DNA of 64,000 bases from Bog-756 sp963734395. Lineage in GTDB: Bacteria; Actinomycetota; Acidimicrobiia; Acidimicrobiales; RAAP-2. Under the pieces are notes generated by a model that saw only the letters and a list, made by a program, of their open reading frames with translations, searched no databases and was not told the origin of the DNA. The stretch spans positions 248,001-312,000 of the forward strand of contig CAVTGY010000003.1 in assembly GCA_963734395.1 (NCBI GenBank), given 5' to 3'. Below are positions 46,253-54,843 of the stretch, piece by piece. Position 1 is the first letter of the stretch, and every line of letters starts with the position of its first letter. The translations under genes and the position numbers were made by a program.

Positions 46253-46507
46253 TTACTCGGTTCGCCAGCGCCGATAGAGATCGATCAGGTCCTGTCTGGC
46301 TTGGTCGGTCAGCTCATCGGGTTCGAAGGCACCGGTGAGCTCAATGGTCATCTTGATCTGCTCCAAGTAAGCAGAGCAGTTCGGACAGGCGCGAATGTGT
46401 GACTCGAATCGGCGTCGGTCTCGACGAGAAAGGGCTCCTTCGAGGTAGTCGGTGACAAGCTCGACGGCCTGTTGGCACACGATGTCTCTACGCCGCAGTG
46501 ACAGCAT
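46253..46507 (-). CDS. Zinc-binding anti-sigma factor (ZAS type)
   Basis: 84 residues. HIRACPNC (His 37, Cys 41, Cys 44) is the HxxxCxxC zinc motif, with Cys 11 as the probable fourth ligand. It has no membrane helix, so it is a cytosolic, probably redox- or zinc-responsive anti-sigma like RsrA, although its C-terminal tail is short. It sits 3 bp after the ECF sigma gene, which it most likely sequesters. Confidence 0.9.
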   Translation of the reverse strand: MLSLRRRDIVCQQAVELVTDYLEGALSRRDRRRFESHIRACPNCSAYLEQIKMTIELTGAFEPDELTDQARQDLIDLYRRWRTE

Positions 46508-46510
46508 CGC

Positions 46511-47197
46511 CTAATCCTTGTCCATTTTGGCTTCGAGGAACTCCCGTAAACGGGAACGTCCCCGATGCAACAGGATGCGCTGATTGCCGCTGGATATCCC
46601 GAGGGCCGAGCACGCCTCGTCGTTGGTGAGCCCTTCGACATCGCGCAAGATGAGGACTTGGCGCTGACGTGGCGGCAGATCATCGAGGCCGGAAATAAGG
46701 ATCGGCGTCAAGGTGGCGGCGTCGAGACGGCGCTCGCTGTCCTCCGCCCAGCGTTCAAGAGGATCAGCCCATTGGCCGTGCGCATCGAAGCGAGTGGGGT
46801 CCACGGCGTGAAGGGACTCGAGTGGCGTGCTGGGTCGCTCCTTGGAGCCAGCTGATCGCGCCCGGTTGACCAGAATGCCAAAGAGCCATGTCTTGAAGGA
46901 GGAACGTCCTTCGAACCGGTCGATTCCGCGCACAACCCCCAGCCAGGTGTCCTGCACGACCTCCTCAGCCACCGCCTCACTGGAGACCATCGAACGGGCT
47001 ATGCGCAACATGGACTGCTGGTAGCGAGCCACCAGCATCACGAAGGCCTCCTCGTCACCGGAGCGGAGCCGGTTGAGTTGCTCGACGTCCATCTCCACGG
47101 CTCGGAGCATATGACCCATCGGATCCGAACTGCTCGCGCCCACCACGGTTGATCCTCTGTATGCGATCGGTGGTGCCATCGTGGATCGAACGGACAT
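46511..47197 (-). CDS. ECF-type RNA polymerase sigma factor
   Basis: 228 residues from ATG 47197. Later in-frame starts (47119, 47092) would remove a poorly conserved lead, and conserved sequence begins at DVEQLNRLRSGDEEAFVMLVARYQ. Region 2 includes AEEVVQDTWLGVVRGIDRFEGRSSFKTWLFGILVNRA; region 4 has LPPRQRQVLILRDVEGLTNDEACSALGISSGNQRILLHRGRSRLR. The partner anti-sigma follows. The divergent intergenic region holds paired CGTTAC/GTAACG arms that may be its own target promoter. Confidence 0.92.
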   Translation of the reverse strand: MSVRSTMAPPIAYRGSTVVGASSSDPMGHMLRAVEMDVEQLNRLRSGDEEAFVMLVARYQQSMLRIARSMVSSEAVAEEVVQDTWLGVVRGIDRFEGRSSFKTWLFGILVNRARSAGSKERPSTPLESLHAVDPTRFDAHGQWADPLERWAEDSERRLDAATLTPILISGLDDLPPRQRQVLILRDVEGLTNDEACSALGISSGNQRILLHRGRSRLREFLEAKMDKD

Positions 47198-47225
47198 CCT
47201 CTCTTAGTCCCCGGGGTCCCGCAGT

Positions 47226-47275
47226 CGTTACACGGAACTCCATCGGCGAGTGGGCTCGGAAATCTCCGCGTAACG
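47226..47275. promoter_or_regulatory. Inverted repeat CGTTACaCGGA / TCCGcGTAACG in the divergent ECF region
   Basis: Arms at 47226-47236 and 47265-47275 match at 10 of 11 positions and are centred 39 bp apart, between the sigma gene (minus) and the beta-propeller gene (plus). Each arm carries a GTAACG element, so one regulator or sigma could read both strands. A divergent autoregulated promoter is inferred. Confidence 0.5.
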
Positions 47276-47334
47276 CTTAGCCCCGATTCGGAGACTGTAT
47301 TTCGGCGGCCTAAACGTCAAACAAAGGAGAAGCA

Positions 47335-48483
47335 ATGAGAAGACTCACTCGATTGGCTTTGGGGGCCAGTGTGGCCCTCGGACTGGCGTCCCTGGCTGCG
47401 CCTCTCGCAGCCGGCGCCGACGGGCTCCCACCGGGACCACCGTTTGGAGGTGGCGGCGAACATGCCGTCTTCGTCCAGACCGACACCGCCATCAACCAAA
47501 TCGCCGCCTACGACCGGGCAGGCGATGGCACCCTGACCCTCGAGAACACCTACGACACGGGCGGATCGGGCGGGATCCTCAACGGCTCCCAAGTCGACCA
47601 CCTCGGTTCTCAGGGCTCACTCACCTATGACCCGTCGCAAGGCTCGCTCTACGCAGTAAATGCCGGGAGCAACAGCGTGTCCGTGTTCTCGGTGCGGGGC
47701 ACCGACCTCACGCTTCGCCAGGTGGTGAGCTCGGGTGGGACGTTCCCGGTCAGTGTGGCCGCGCACGGCAATCTGGTCTCGGTCCTCAACGCCCTCAATG
47801 GTGGGTCGGTGCAGGAGTACTACGCCTTCTTCGGGCACCTGTTCCCCGTCCCGGGATCGAATCGGGCCCTGAACCTGACCATTCCCTCGGACACCACCCA
47901 GTTCACGCACACGCCCGGACAGGTCGCCTACTCCCCGGACGGCTCCAAGCTGCTGGTGGCCACCAAGGCCAGCTCGAACGCCGTTGATGTCTTCAACGTG
48001 GGCTTCTTCGGGTCCCTGTCGCGCTGGCCGGTGGTGACGACGCTGCCCGGCACGGTCCCGTTCGCCATCACGTTCGACCAGGCCGGTCATCTGGTGATCG
48101 GTGAGGCAGGGACCAGTGCACTGGCCACCTTCACCCTCAACCGAGACGGTACGGTCACCCAACTCGATTCGCTGGCCAACGGAGTCGGCGGTTTGTGCTG
48201 GGTCACTCCCGCCGGGTCGTTCCTCTTTACCGGCAACACCAGTGCCGACTCGACCAGTGGGTACCAAACCAACGCCAGCGGTCAGCTGACCCTGTTCGGG
48301 GCCACAATGACCGACCCGGGAACGGTTGACGCATCGGCCACGCCCGACGGTCGGTTCCTCTATGTCCAGACCGGAGGGAAGGGCATCGTCGACGAGTTCG
48401 CGGTCAACGCCGACGGAAGTCTCAACGAGATCGGATCGGTGATGGACGGCGCCGTGGGTGGCGAGGGCATCGTCGCCGCCTAG
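47335..48483 (+). CDS. Secreted lactonase-like seven-bladed beta-propeller protein
   Basis: 382 residues from ATG 47335 after AAAGGAGA. Signal peptide MRRLTRLALGASVALGLASLAAPLAAGAD. Repeated blades (SLTYDPSQGSLYAVNAGSNSVSVFSVRG; VAYSPDGSKLLVATKASSNAVDVFNV; ATPDGRFLYVQTGGKGIVDEFAVNADGSL) match the 6-phosphogluconolactonase-like / YVTN propellers. Secreted members are often of unknown function. Faces the ECF operon, so it may be the sigma factor's target. Confidence 0.85.
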   Translation: MRRLTRLALGASVALGLASLAAPLAAGADGLPPGPPFGGGGEHAVFVQTDTAINQIAAYDRAGDGTLTLENTYDTGGSGGILNGSQVDHLGSQGSLTYDPSQGSLYAVNAGSNSVSVFSVRGTDLTLRQVVSSGGTFPVSVAAHGNLVSVLNALNGGSVQEYYAFFGHLFPVPGSNRALNLTIPSDTTQFTHTPGQVAYSPDGSKLLVATKASSNAVDVFNVGFFGSLSRWPVVTTLPGTVPFAITFDQAGHLVIGEAGTSALATFTLNRDGTVTQLDSLANGVGGLCWVTPAGSFLFTGNTSADSTSGYQTNASGQLTLFGATMTDPGTVDASATPDGRFLYVQTGGKGIVDEFAVNADGSLNEIGSVMDGAVGGEGIVAA

Positions 48484-48496
48484 TTGTGACCACAGT

Positions 48497-48535
48497 GAGC
48501 GGCGGCGTTCCCAAGCAGAAGGGACGCCGCCGCTC
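48497..48535. terminator. Bidirectional GC-rich hairpin between convergent genes
   Basis: GAGCGGCGGCG pairs with CGCCGCCGCTC, and the stem is extended inward by TCCC/GGGA around an 8-nt loop. It sits 14 bp after the propeller stop and before the RCC1 stop, so it can serve both strands. Confidence 0.75.
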
Positions 48536-48570
48536 GCTCGGGGATCCGAACCAACTGGCTCACCCTCTGG

Positions 48571-49797
48571 TCAGGGCGACAGTCCGGCGACGTTCTGGGC
48601 CGTCGAGGAGACCTGTCGGAGCGAGATCCCGACTGATACCGGAATGAGCTGATCACCCGGGGAGCCGCCCGTCCCGAGCTGCCCTTGATTGTTCCGGCCC
48701 CAGGCCCAGAGCTTCCCGGATCGGTCGATGGCGTAGGAGGCGTAACCACCCGAGGCGACACTCACCGCGGTTGCTCCTTCGGGAAGCGTGATGTGGATCG
48801 GGACGGTCGAGTTGTTTCTCGTCCCGTTACCGAGTTGGCCGTGCTTGCCGTTGCCCCATGTCCACAGGGAGTCGTCGGCCAGGATGGCGATGGTCTGACC
48901 ATTGGCCGCGCCACTTCCGCCTTGGAAGACCTGGGTGACGGCGGCCGGCAGAACCACCCGGACCGGGACCGGACTGTCGGTAGTGGTCCCGTTGCCCAGT
49001 TGGCCCGCCTGGTTGTAACCCCAGTTGTAGTACGCACCATTGTCCAGGAGGGCGCCGGAACCGCCCCACGACGATGTCAGGGCCTTGACCGGGGTCGGAG
49101 GAAGTCCGGCGACTGCGGTAGGCGTCGAGCTGTTCGACGTCCCGCCGTTGCCCAGCTCGCCATAGGATCCGTCACCACAGGCGTAGACCACACCGTTGGA
49201 CAGGAACAGTGAGTGGGTACGGGCGCCGGTGGCTTCGGTCACGTCGGTGAGCGGGACCCTCGTCGGCCGAGGAACGAAGGCGCCTCCGGGCAGGCAGAGA
49301 TCGTGACTGGCGTTGAGGCCCCACCCCCACGCATCCCCTGTCGAATCGATGGCCAACCCGCCGTCGAAGGGCATGGGATTGGGGAGGGAGGTGATCCGGG
49401 TTCCGGTCGGGAACTCCACCTCGACCGCCTTGTCCACATAAAGCGGGGTTGACCCGTCACCCAGCTCATCGTTGCTCCCGACGCCCCACGCCCAGACTGT
49501 CCCGGCGGAGGTGAGGGCGTAGGTATCGGAGTTGGACGTAGCGATCTCGATCACGTCTCCCACGATGCCCGGGATCGGCCTGGGCGTGTGGTGCTCGGTC
49601 TGGACCACGGCCCCCTGGGTGCCCGCCACCCCGAAGGTGTAGACGGTGGGCTGACTCACGGCCGGGCTGGTCGTGGAGGGGCCCGTTGCTGCGGAACCGC
49701 CGCAGGCAGCCAGTCCCAATACGACGACTGGCACGATAGCGATGAGCGGTATCCGCCTTGCCCGTCGGTGCGTGGTTTTCGGCTGTCGTCGCTCCAT
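48571..49797 (-). CDS. RCC1-repeat lipoprotein
   Basis: 408 residues. Lipoprotein signal IPLIAIVPVVVLGLAACGG. Six or seven RCC1-type blades: VWAWGVGSNDELGDGST, AWGWGLNASHDLCLPGG, VYACGDGSYGELGNGG, YYNWGYNQAGQLGNGTT, LWTWGNGKHGQLGNGTR, LWAWGRNNQGQLGTGG. A seven-bladed propeller on the outer membrane face; such bacterial proteins have no common known ligand. It lies 89 bp after the ABC permease on the same strand. Confidence 0.9.
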   Translation of the reverse strand: MERRQPKTTHRRARRIPLIAIVPVVVLGLAACGGSAATGPSTTSPAVSQPTVYTFGVAGTQGAVVQTEHHTPRPIPGIVGDVIEIATSNSDTYALTSAGTVWAWGVGSNDELGDGSTPLYVDKAVEVEFPTGTRITSLPNPMPFDGGLAIDSTGDAWGWGLNASHDLCLPGGAFVPRPTRVPLTDVTEATGARTHSLFLSNGVVYACGDGSYGELGNGGTSNSSTPTAVAGLPPTPVKALTSSWGGSGALLDNGAYYNWGYNQAGQLGNGTTTDSPVPVRVVLPAAVTQVFQGGSGAANGQTIAILADDSLWTWGNGKHGQLGNGTRNNSTVPIHITLPEGATAVSVASGGYASYAIDRSGKLWAWGRNNQGQLGTGGSPGDQLIPVSVGISLRQVSSTAQNVAGLSP

Positions 49798-49886
49798 AGA
49801 GGACTAGGAGACCACATCCCGATTAGGAATGTGTGACGGAACCGTGAAGACGATGGGCGAGCGCACGGCGTTCGTGGGGCTGGTGG

Positions 49887-50663
49887 TCACGCGTGTCGAT
49901 AGCGCAGAACCGCGATGGGCGTGAACACGGCGAGCAGTACCAGCGACCAGGTAAGAGCGAGCACGACGTCGCTGCTGGAGCCGATGAGCAGCGAGCGGAC
50001 GGCGTCGACCATTGGCGTGATCGGTTGGTATTTGGCAAAGGGCTGGAGCCAGCCGGGCATCGTGTTCACCGGGACGTAGGTGCTGGAGATGAATGCGAAC
50101 ACGAATGCCACCATCGACATCCCCTGTGCCGCCTGGCTGTTGGGCGCCACCAGGCCCATGACGATGAACACGATGGTGAACACCACGCCGTAGACGAGGC
50201 ACAAGCCCAGGGCAGCCAATCCTTGTGCGACGCTGCCCTCGAGCCGAAACCCGAAGAGGAACCCGAAGGCAGCGGTGGCACAAATGGCCCAGGCGTTCGT
50301 GCTGGAATCGGCGATGGTTCGCCCCACGACGAGCGCGCGGCGAGGTATGGGCAGGGAGAGGAGCCGGTCGGTGAAACCCTGGGTTCGATCCTCGGCGACG
50401 GCGACGGCAATCCCACCCCCGGTGAACAGGACGATGGTGGCGACGTAGCCGGGCACCAGGTAGTAGACGTAGCTCGACGCCCCGGTGGTGACGGCACCTC
50501 CGAATACGAAGCGGAAACTGAAGAGGAACAGCACTGACTGGACAATGCCCATGGCGAAGAGACCGGGGGTCCGGAAGTACTTTCGCAGCGCCCGACGAGT
50601 GACCTCGAGGCTTGCCCGGGCCGTTCCAGGCACTGCGATCGGGGCGGTAATTATCTGCGCCAT
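49887..50663 (-). CDS. ABC-2 type permease
   Basis: 258 residues, six helices, with ALRKYFRTPGLFAMGIVQSVLFLFSFRFVFGGAV at the start and the EDRTQGFTDRLLSLPIPRRALVVGR coupling loop. Start overlaps the ATPase stop by one base (TGATG). With the ATPase it forms a second DrrAB-like exporter, under the control of the divergent PadR regulator. Confidence 0.92.
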   Translation of the reverse strand: MAQIITAPIAVPGTARASLEVTRRALRKYFRTPGLFAMGIVQSVLFLFSFRFVFGGAVTTGASSYVYYLVPGYVATIVLFTGGGIAVAVAEDRTQGFTDRLLSLPIPRRALVVGRTIADSSTNAWAICATAAFGFLFGFRLEGSVAQGLAALGLCLVYGVVFTIVFIVMGLVAPNSQAAQGMSMVAFVFAFISSTYVPVNTMPGWLQPFAKYQPITPMVDAVRSLLIGSSSDVVLALTWSLVLLAVFTPIAVLRYRHA

Positions 50664-51661
50664 CAGCGACTCCCATTCTGATCGGCACCGACCGTCGTTG
50701 GCGTGTCGACCCGGTTGGCGGTCAACGACAGGAAGACTTCGTCCAGGGTCGGTCGGCGCAATCCGATCTCACCGACGGGAATGGACGCTTCGTTGAGGCG
50801 CTGGATCACCGTGGCCAGCTGATCCGTGCCGTTGGTGCTCGACACCATGGCCCTTCTGCCTGAGTGGTCCAATCTGGGCGGGTTGGCCGTGACCTGGAGG
50901 AGGATTCGACCGATGTCTTCGAGCCAGGAGGGCTCGTCGAGAGCGATCTCGATCACCTCCTCACCGATGCGGGCCTTGAGCTCGCCCAGCGTGCCCGACG
51001 CGATGGTCCTGCCGTGGTCGATCACGACGACGCGGTCGGCCAGTTCATTGGCCTCATCGAGGTAGTGAGTGGTCAAAAGGACGTCGGTCCCCGCCGCGAC
51101 CAGGTTTCGCACGGCACCCCATACTTCGTTGCGACCGGCGGGATCCAGTCCGGTGGTCGGCTCGTCGAGAAGGAGGAGCCGGGGTGCACCGACCAGGCTG
51201 GCTCCGAGGTCCAGTCGACGACGCTGACCTCCCGAATAGGTGCTGCAGCGTCGGTCGGCCACGTCTTCGAGGCTGAGCTGTTCGATCACCATCGACGCGG
51301 CCCGGTTCGCAGCGCTCTTCCGGTGCCCGAAGAGCCGGGCCGTCATCACCAAGTTCTCTCGACCGGTCATGGTCGGCTCGACCGCGGCGTACTGGCCGGC
51401 CAACCCGATCCCACGTCGGACGGCCAACGGGTCGTGAACGACATCGGTACCCCGCAACCGCAACGAGCCGCTGGTCGGGCCGATGAGGGTGGCGACAGTA
51501 CGGACGAAGGTGGTCTTGCCCGCGCCGTTCGGTCCGAGGATGGCCAGCACTTCGCCCGGTGGGGCAACCAGGTCGAGGCCGTCGAGAGCGGTGACCTTCC
51601 CGAACCTGACCGTGAGACCGTCGGCTTCGAGGAGCGGTGCGCCCGTGGTTGTGCTGCTCAT
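50663..51661 (-). CDS. ABC transporter ATP-binding protein (DrrA-like)
   Basis: 332 residues. Walker A GPNGAGKTT, signature YSGGQRRRLDLG, Walker B LLLLDEPTTGLDP, switch His in LLTTHYLDEANE, then the DUF4162-like C-terminal domain. Drives export by the permease downstream. The leader from 51662 to 51787 runs into the ACTAGT array, which probably covers the promoter. Confidence 0.93.
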   Translation of the reverse strand: MSSTTTGAPLLEADGLTVRFGKVTALDGLDLVAPPGEVLAILGPNGAGKTTFVRTVATLIGPTSGSLRLRGTDVVHDPLAVRRGIGLAGQYAAVEPTMTGRENLVMTARLFGHRKSAANRAASMVIEQLSLEDVADRRCSTYSGGQRRRLDLGASLVGAPRLLLLDEPTTGLDPAGRNEVWGAVRNLVAAGTDVLLTTHYLDEANELADRVVVIDHGRTIASGTLGELKARIGEEVIEIALDEPSWLEDIGRILLQVTANPPRLDHSGRRAMVSSTNGTDQLATVIQRLNEASIPVGEIGLRRPTLDEVFLSLTANRVDTPTTVGADQNGSR

Positions 51662-51787
51662 GAGCCTCGAATCCGTTCGGTCTTTGGAGCCGGCCCATGG
51701 GGCGATTCCAGAGCCCCGTTCCTCTCGATTGATGACATCCGGTCACTCCTCCTGGGTCGTGCGATCCGGAGTCATCATCTCATATAG

Positions 51788-51841
51788 ACTAGTCACTAGT
51801 CAACTAGTATGACACAAACGTCTAGCGCGGGAGCAACTAGT
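51788..51841. promoter_or_regulatory. Four ACTAGT elements between divergent ABC operon and PadR gene
   Basis: ACTAGT at 51788-51793, 51795-51800, 51803-51808 and 51836-51841; the first three are 7-8 bp apart and the last is 33 bp after the third, about three helical turns. ACTAGT is itself a 6-bp palindrome and the surrounding 60 bp is AT-rich. The position, 12-65 bp before the PadR start and next to a TATAT element for the ABC operon, marks it as the control site of both. PadR is the likely ligand. Confidence 0.7.
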
Positions 51842-51852
51842 ACACTGATTCA

Positions 51853-52497
51853 ATGGAGGAGTCGAAGTTCCGTGCCTCGTCGCTCGCCCTCGCCGTGTTG
51901 AGCCTGCTCGAGGTGGGACCGCTTCACCCCTACGGCATTCAGCGCCTCATTAAGCAGTGGGGGAAAGACAAGGTCGTCAACGTAGGAAACCGGGCGAACT
52001 TGTACAAGACGATCAAGAGGCTGCACGACGCGGGGCTGATCGCCGTTCGCCTAACCGAGCGCGACCAGCAGTACCCGGAACGCACGGTCTACGAGTTGAC
52101 CGAGGAGGGTCGGCAGACGGCCCGGGTATGGCTTGCCCAGATGTTGTCGACTCCTCGCAACGAGTTCCCCGACTTCCCCGCGGCACTCTCGTTCGCCATG
52201 CTTCTCGGCCCTGACGAGATGGTCGCCGTGCTCGAACGGCGAGCCGACCTGCTCGAAGTCGACGTGGCCACCCACCATCGAGACTTGGAGCTCCACGCCG
52301 GCTCCCTGCCCCGGGTGACCTTGCTCGACGACGAATATCAGATCGCCGTCGCTACCGCCGAGCTGACCTGGATACGCGGCGTCATCGATGATCTGCGATC
52401 CGGACTCCTCACCTGGGGCGACGAACTCGCCGAGGCGGCCGCGTCCTCGCTGATAGAGGCGGGTGTGACAAGGGAGGAACTCGGCGGCGGCCATTGA
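51853..52497 (+). CDS. PadR-family transcriptional regulator
   Basis: 214 residues. The PadR winged helix opens SLALAVLSLLEVGPLHPYGIQRLIKQWGKDK, continues RANLYKTIKRLHDAGLIAV and ends in the wing PERTVYELTEEGR. The C-terminal dimerisation part (Vir_AS-like long helices, LLEVDVATHHRDLELHAG) makes it a subfamily-2-like PadR. Divergent from a drug ABC exporter, which is typical for repressors of multidrug pumps. Confidence 0.92.
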   Translation: MEESKFRASSLALAVLSLLEVGPLHPYGIQRLIKQWGKDKVVNVGNRANLYKTIKRLHDAGLIAVRLTERDQQYPERTVYELTEEGRQTARVWLAQMLSTPRNEFPDFPAALSFAMLLGPDEMVAVLERRADLLEVDVATHHRDLELHAGSLPRVTLLDDEYQIAVATAELTWIRGVIDDLRSGLLTWGDELAEAAASSLIEAGVTREELGGGH

Positions 52498-52687
52498 GCA
52501 AGGGACTGGCGTCATCCATCCGATCTTCGGGGCTGCATCCCCGAGGTGCCCGCGACTGCACCAGGGTGACTCCGGTTTTCGGATGCCCGGTCGGTCTGCG
52601 CTCAGGAGCCCGTCGGGTGGCGATACCCCAGATCTGATGCGTCGACTCTTCGGCTCGGGTCGCAAGTCCCGTATGGTCTAATGGATC

Positions 52688-52921
52688 ATGTTCTACGTTT
52701 TGGTCTTTGGTCTCCTGGCGGTGGTCCTGGTCGTTTCCTTCTTCGCAACCTGGTCACGGCGGCGCAGGTCGAGCTTGGGCTACTCCGTCGAGGAATCGCC
52801 ATCCGCTTCGACGGCCGGCTCGGCGCACAGTGGTGGCGTCCATCACACCACCGACGCGGCACGGAGGAAACGGAAGACCGAGCGCGCCCAGTCCCGGAAA
52901 GATCGGCGCAAACGTCACTAG
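52688..52921 (+). CDS. Small single-span membrane protein with basic tail
   Basis: 77 residues. One helix (MFYVLVFGLLAVVLVVSFFAT) is followed by a Ser/His-rich linker and a very basic tail ending RKRKTERAQSRKDRRKRH. No family recognised. It ends at the stop of the convergent receiver gene (4-bp overlap). Orientation and clean membrane-plus-basic layout argue it is real, but no ribosome site is obvious. Confidence 0.5.
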   Translation: MFYVLVFGLLAVVLVVSFFATWSRRRRSSLGYSVEESPSASTAGSAHSGGVHHTTDAARRKRKTERAQSRKDRRKRH

Positions 52922-53292
52922 TCTGCGGCCTGCACAAGAAGCGCTTCGATCTTGTCAAGCAATCGGACGAACTCGATCGGCTTGGTGTCATAGTCGTCGC
53001 AACCGGCAGCCAGAGCTCGCTCCTCGTCACCAGCCATCGAATGGGCCGTCAACGCGATCACGGGAACAGCGGAGGTGCTCGGATCGGCTTTGAGCTCTCC
53101 CGCCGCTTGCCATCCGGTGACCACCGGGAGACTCATGTCGAGCAAGATGAGGTCGGGAGGATCCGTGCGCGCGGAGGCCAGGCATTCAGCACCATCGACC
53201 GCGGTGGTGACCTGGTAGCCGCGGCGCGCCAAACGCCGGGAGAGCATGTCGCGATTGAGCTCATTGTCGTCGACAAGGAGGATCCGGCTCAT
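52918..53292 (-). CDS. Single-domain response regulator (CheY-like)
   Basis: 124 residues: only a receiver domain. Asp 8-9 (VDDN), phospho-acceptor Asp 52 (LILLDMSLP), Thr in ALTAHS and Lys in DTKPIEF are all present. It overlaps the histidine kinase stop by ATGA and is therefore coupled to it. With no output domain it must act by protein contact or as a phosphate relay, plausibly toward the H-box of the divergent receiver-cyclase. Confidence 0.92.
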   Translation of the reverse strand: MSRILLVDDNELNRDMLSRRLARRGYQVTTAVDGAECLASARTDPPDLILLDMSLPVVTGWQAAGELKADPSTSAVPVIALTAHSMAGDEERALAAGCDDYDTKPIEFVRLLDKIEALLVQAAD

Positions 53293-54736
53293 TCGGACAC
53301 GTCCGCCCTGGCTCCGGCGGCTACGGCCGGAAGTTGGTCTCCGCTGTTCGACCTCCCTCTGGCGTTCCGAGGTAACCGGACGGTGAACGTCGAACCCACG
53401 CGGGCCTCACTTTGAGCATCGATGGATCCACCCAGGATCTCGCAGAACTGCCGGGTAATCGACAAGCCGAGCCCGGTTCCCCCGAAATCGCGAGCGGTCG
53501 AGTCCTCTGCTTGAACGAATGCGTCAAAGACGCGATCAAGCTGTGCCGTCGACATCCCGATGCCGGTGTCCCGGACAATGAACTCAACAAACTCGGAGCC
53601 TTGGTTGTGGTCAACCCTTGCGTTGAGCGTGATCACCCCTCCTTGGGTGAACTTGCATGCGTTGCTGAGAAGGTTGAGGAGAACTTGACGAACCTTTGTC
53701 GGGTCCGAGCACATCGAGCCGAGGTGACCGGGTGCGATCATGTCGAGTCGGTTGGAGTTCTGGTCTACCAGCGGGTTGATCGTGTCGGATAATTCCCGCA
53801 ACAGGTGATCGAGGTCAAAATCCTCGACCTTGACGTCCATCTTTCCCGCCTCGATCTTGGAGAGGTCGAGCACACCGTTGATGAGGGACAGTAGATAGCG
53901 TCCGGAACTGGCAATGCGACCGATATCCAGCATGTAACTGTCGCCGCGCTCCCGGCCTCCTCTTCGATCAACTCGCTGTAACCGATAATCGCATTGAGAG
54001 GCGTCCTCAGCTCGTGGCTCATGTTGGCGAGGAAGTCACTCTTTGCCCGGCTGGCCTGGAGCGCCTCGTCACGAGCAACCGCCAGTTCCGCGGTTCGGGA
54101 CTCGACCTTACGCTCCAGCGTCCGCTCGGATTCGCGCAACGCCTCGTTCGCGGCCATGGCCTCATCGATCGTGTCTTGCATTCGCGCACCCGATTGCGAG
54201 ATGGAAAGCATGCACAGAACAGCACCGATGAGCGTTCCTACCGGTACCAGAACGCGCAGCAACGTGTCGGGTAACGGGTTTAGCGACATCAGCGGATTGA
54301 GGGACGCGAATATCGCACCCACGGTCAGGATTCCGGTGGCTCCGATTATGAGGCGAAGGAGGTGCTTGCCAGTGACGAATGGGAGGGCAATTACGACAGC
54401 CAAGATGGAGAAGACGGCAGTGAGGGGCCAGAGCCGGGGTGCGAAGATGCCGGTTGTCACCGTTTGACACCAGACCCCGATCACCAGGGCGGTGACGGCC
54501 ACTGCGATCCGGTCGCTACGCGCGTAGTGCTTCGCGAACCGCTGAGCGACGATCGTCAATAGCAGCCCAACCTCCAAGACGATCAGAATGGGAGCACGAT
54601 AGAGCAGGAAGTAGAGAAGGAGGATGACCAGCACGGTCAGGGGTGCCGCCGGCTCATTGAAGCGAATGAGTTGACGAAGTCGGTCGGCACTCACTTCGGT
54701 GGATTGGTCTGTGGCGTCCGCCGGCGTCGATGTCAT
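53289..54736 (-). CDS. Membrane sensor histidine kinase, apparent frameshift
   Basis: Start ATG 54736 (GGTGAGG upstream). About five or six helices (LTVLVILLLYFLLYRA...) form the sensor, followed by a coiled coil (SERTLERKVESRTAELAVARDEAL) and a HisKA domain with phospho-His 241 (MSHELRTPLNAIIGYSELIEEE). Near 53948 a base is missing in the ccgg(g)gag run; adding one G joins EEAGERGDSYMLDIGRIASSG to the HATPase domain (NLLSNACKFT, DTGIGM, GGTGLGLSI). I read it as intact with a consensus error, about 482 residues. Coupled to the receiver downstream. Confidence 0.88.
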
Positions 54737-54843
54737 CGCCTCACCGTTCCTTCCAGCTCCAGCATGTCCACCAGCCAGTACTCCTGGTCGCATTGTACGA
54801 TACGGAGCCATGAACGGCGCCGCCGACGGCGGGCGAACCGCAG

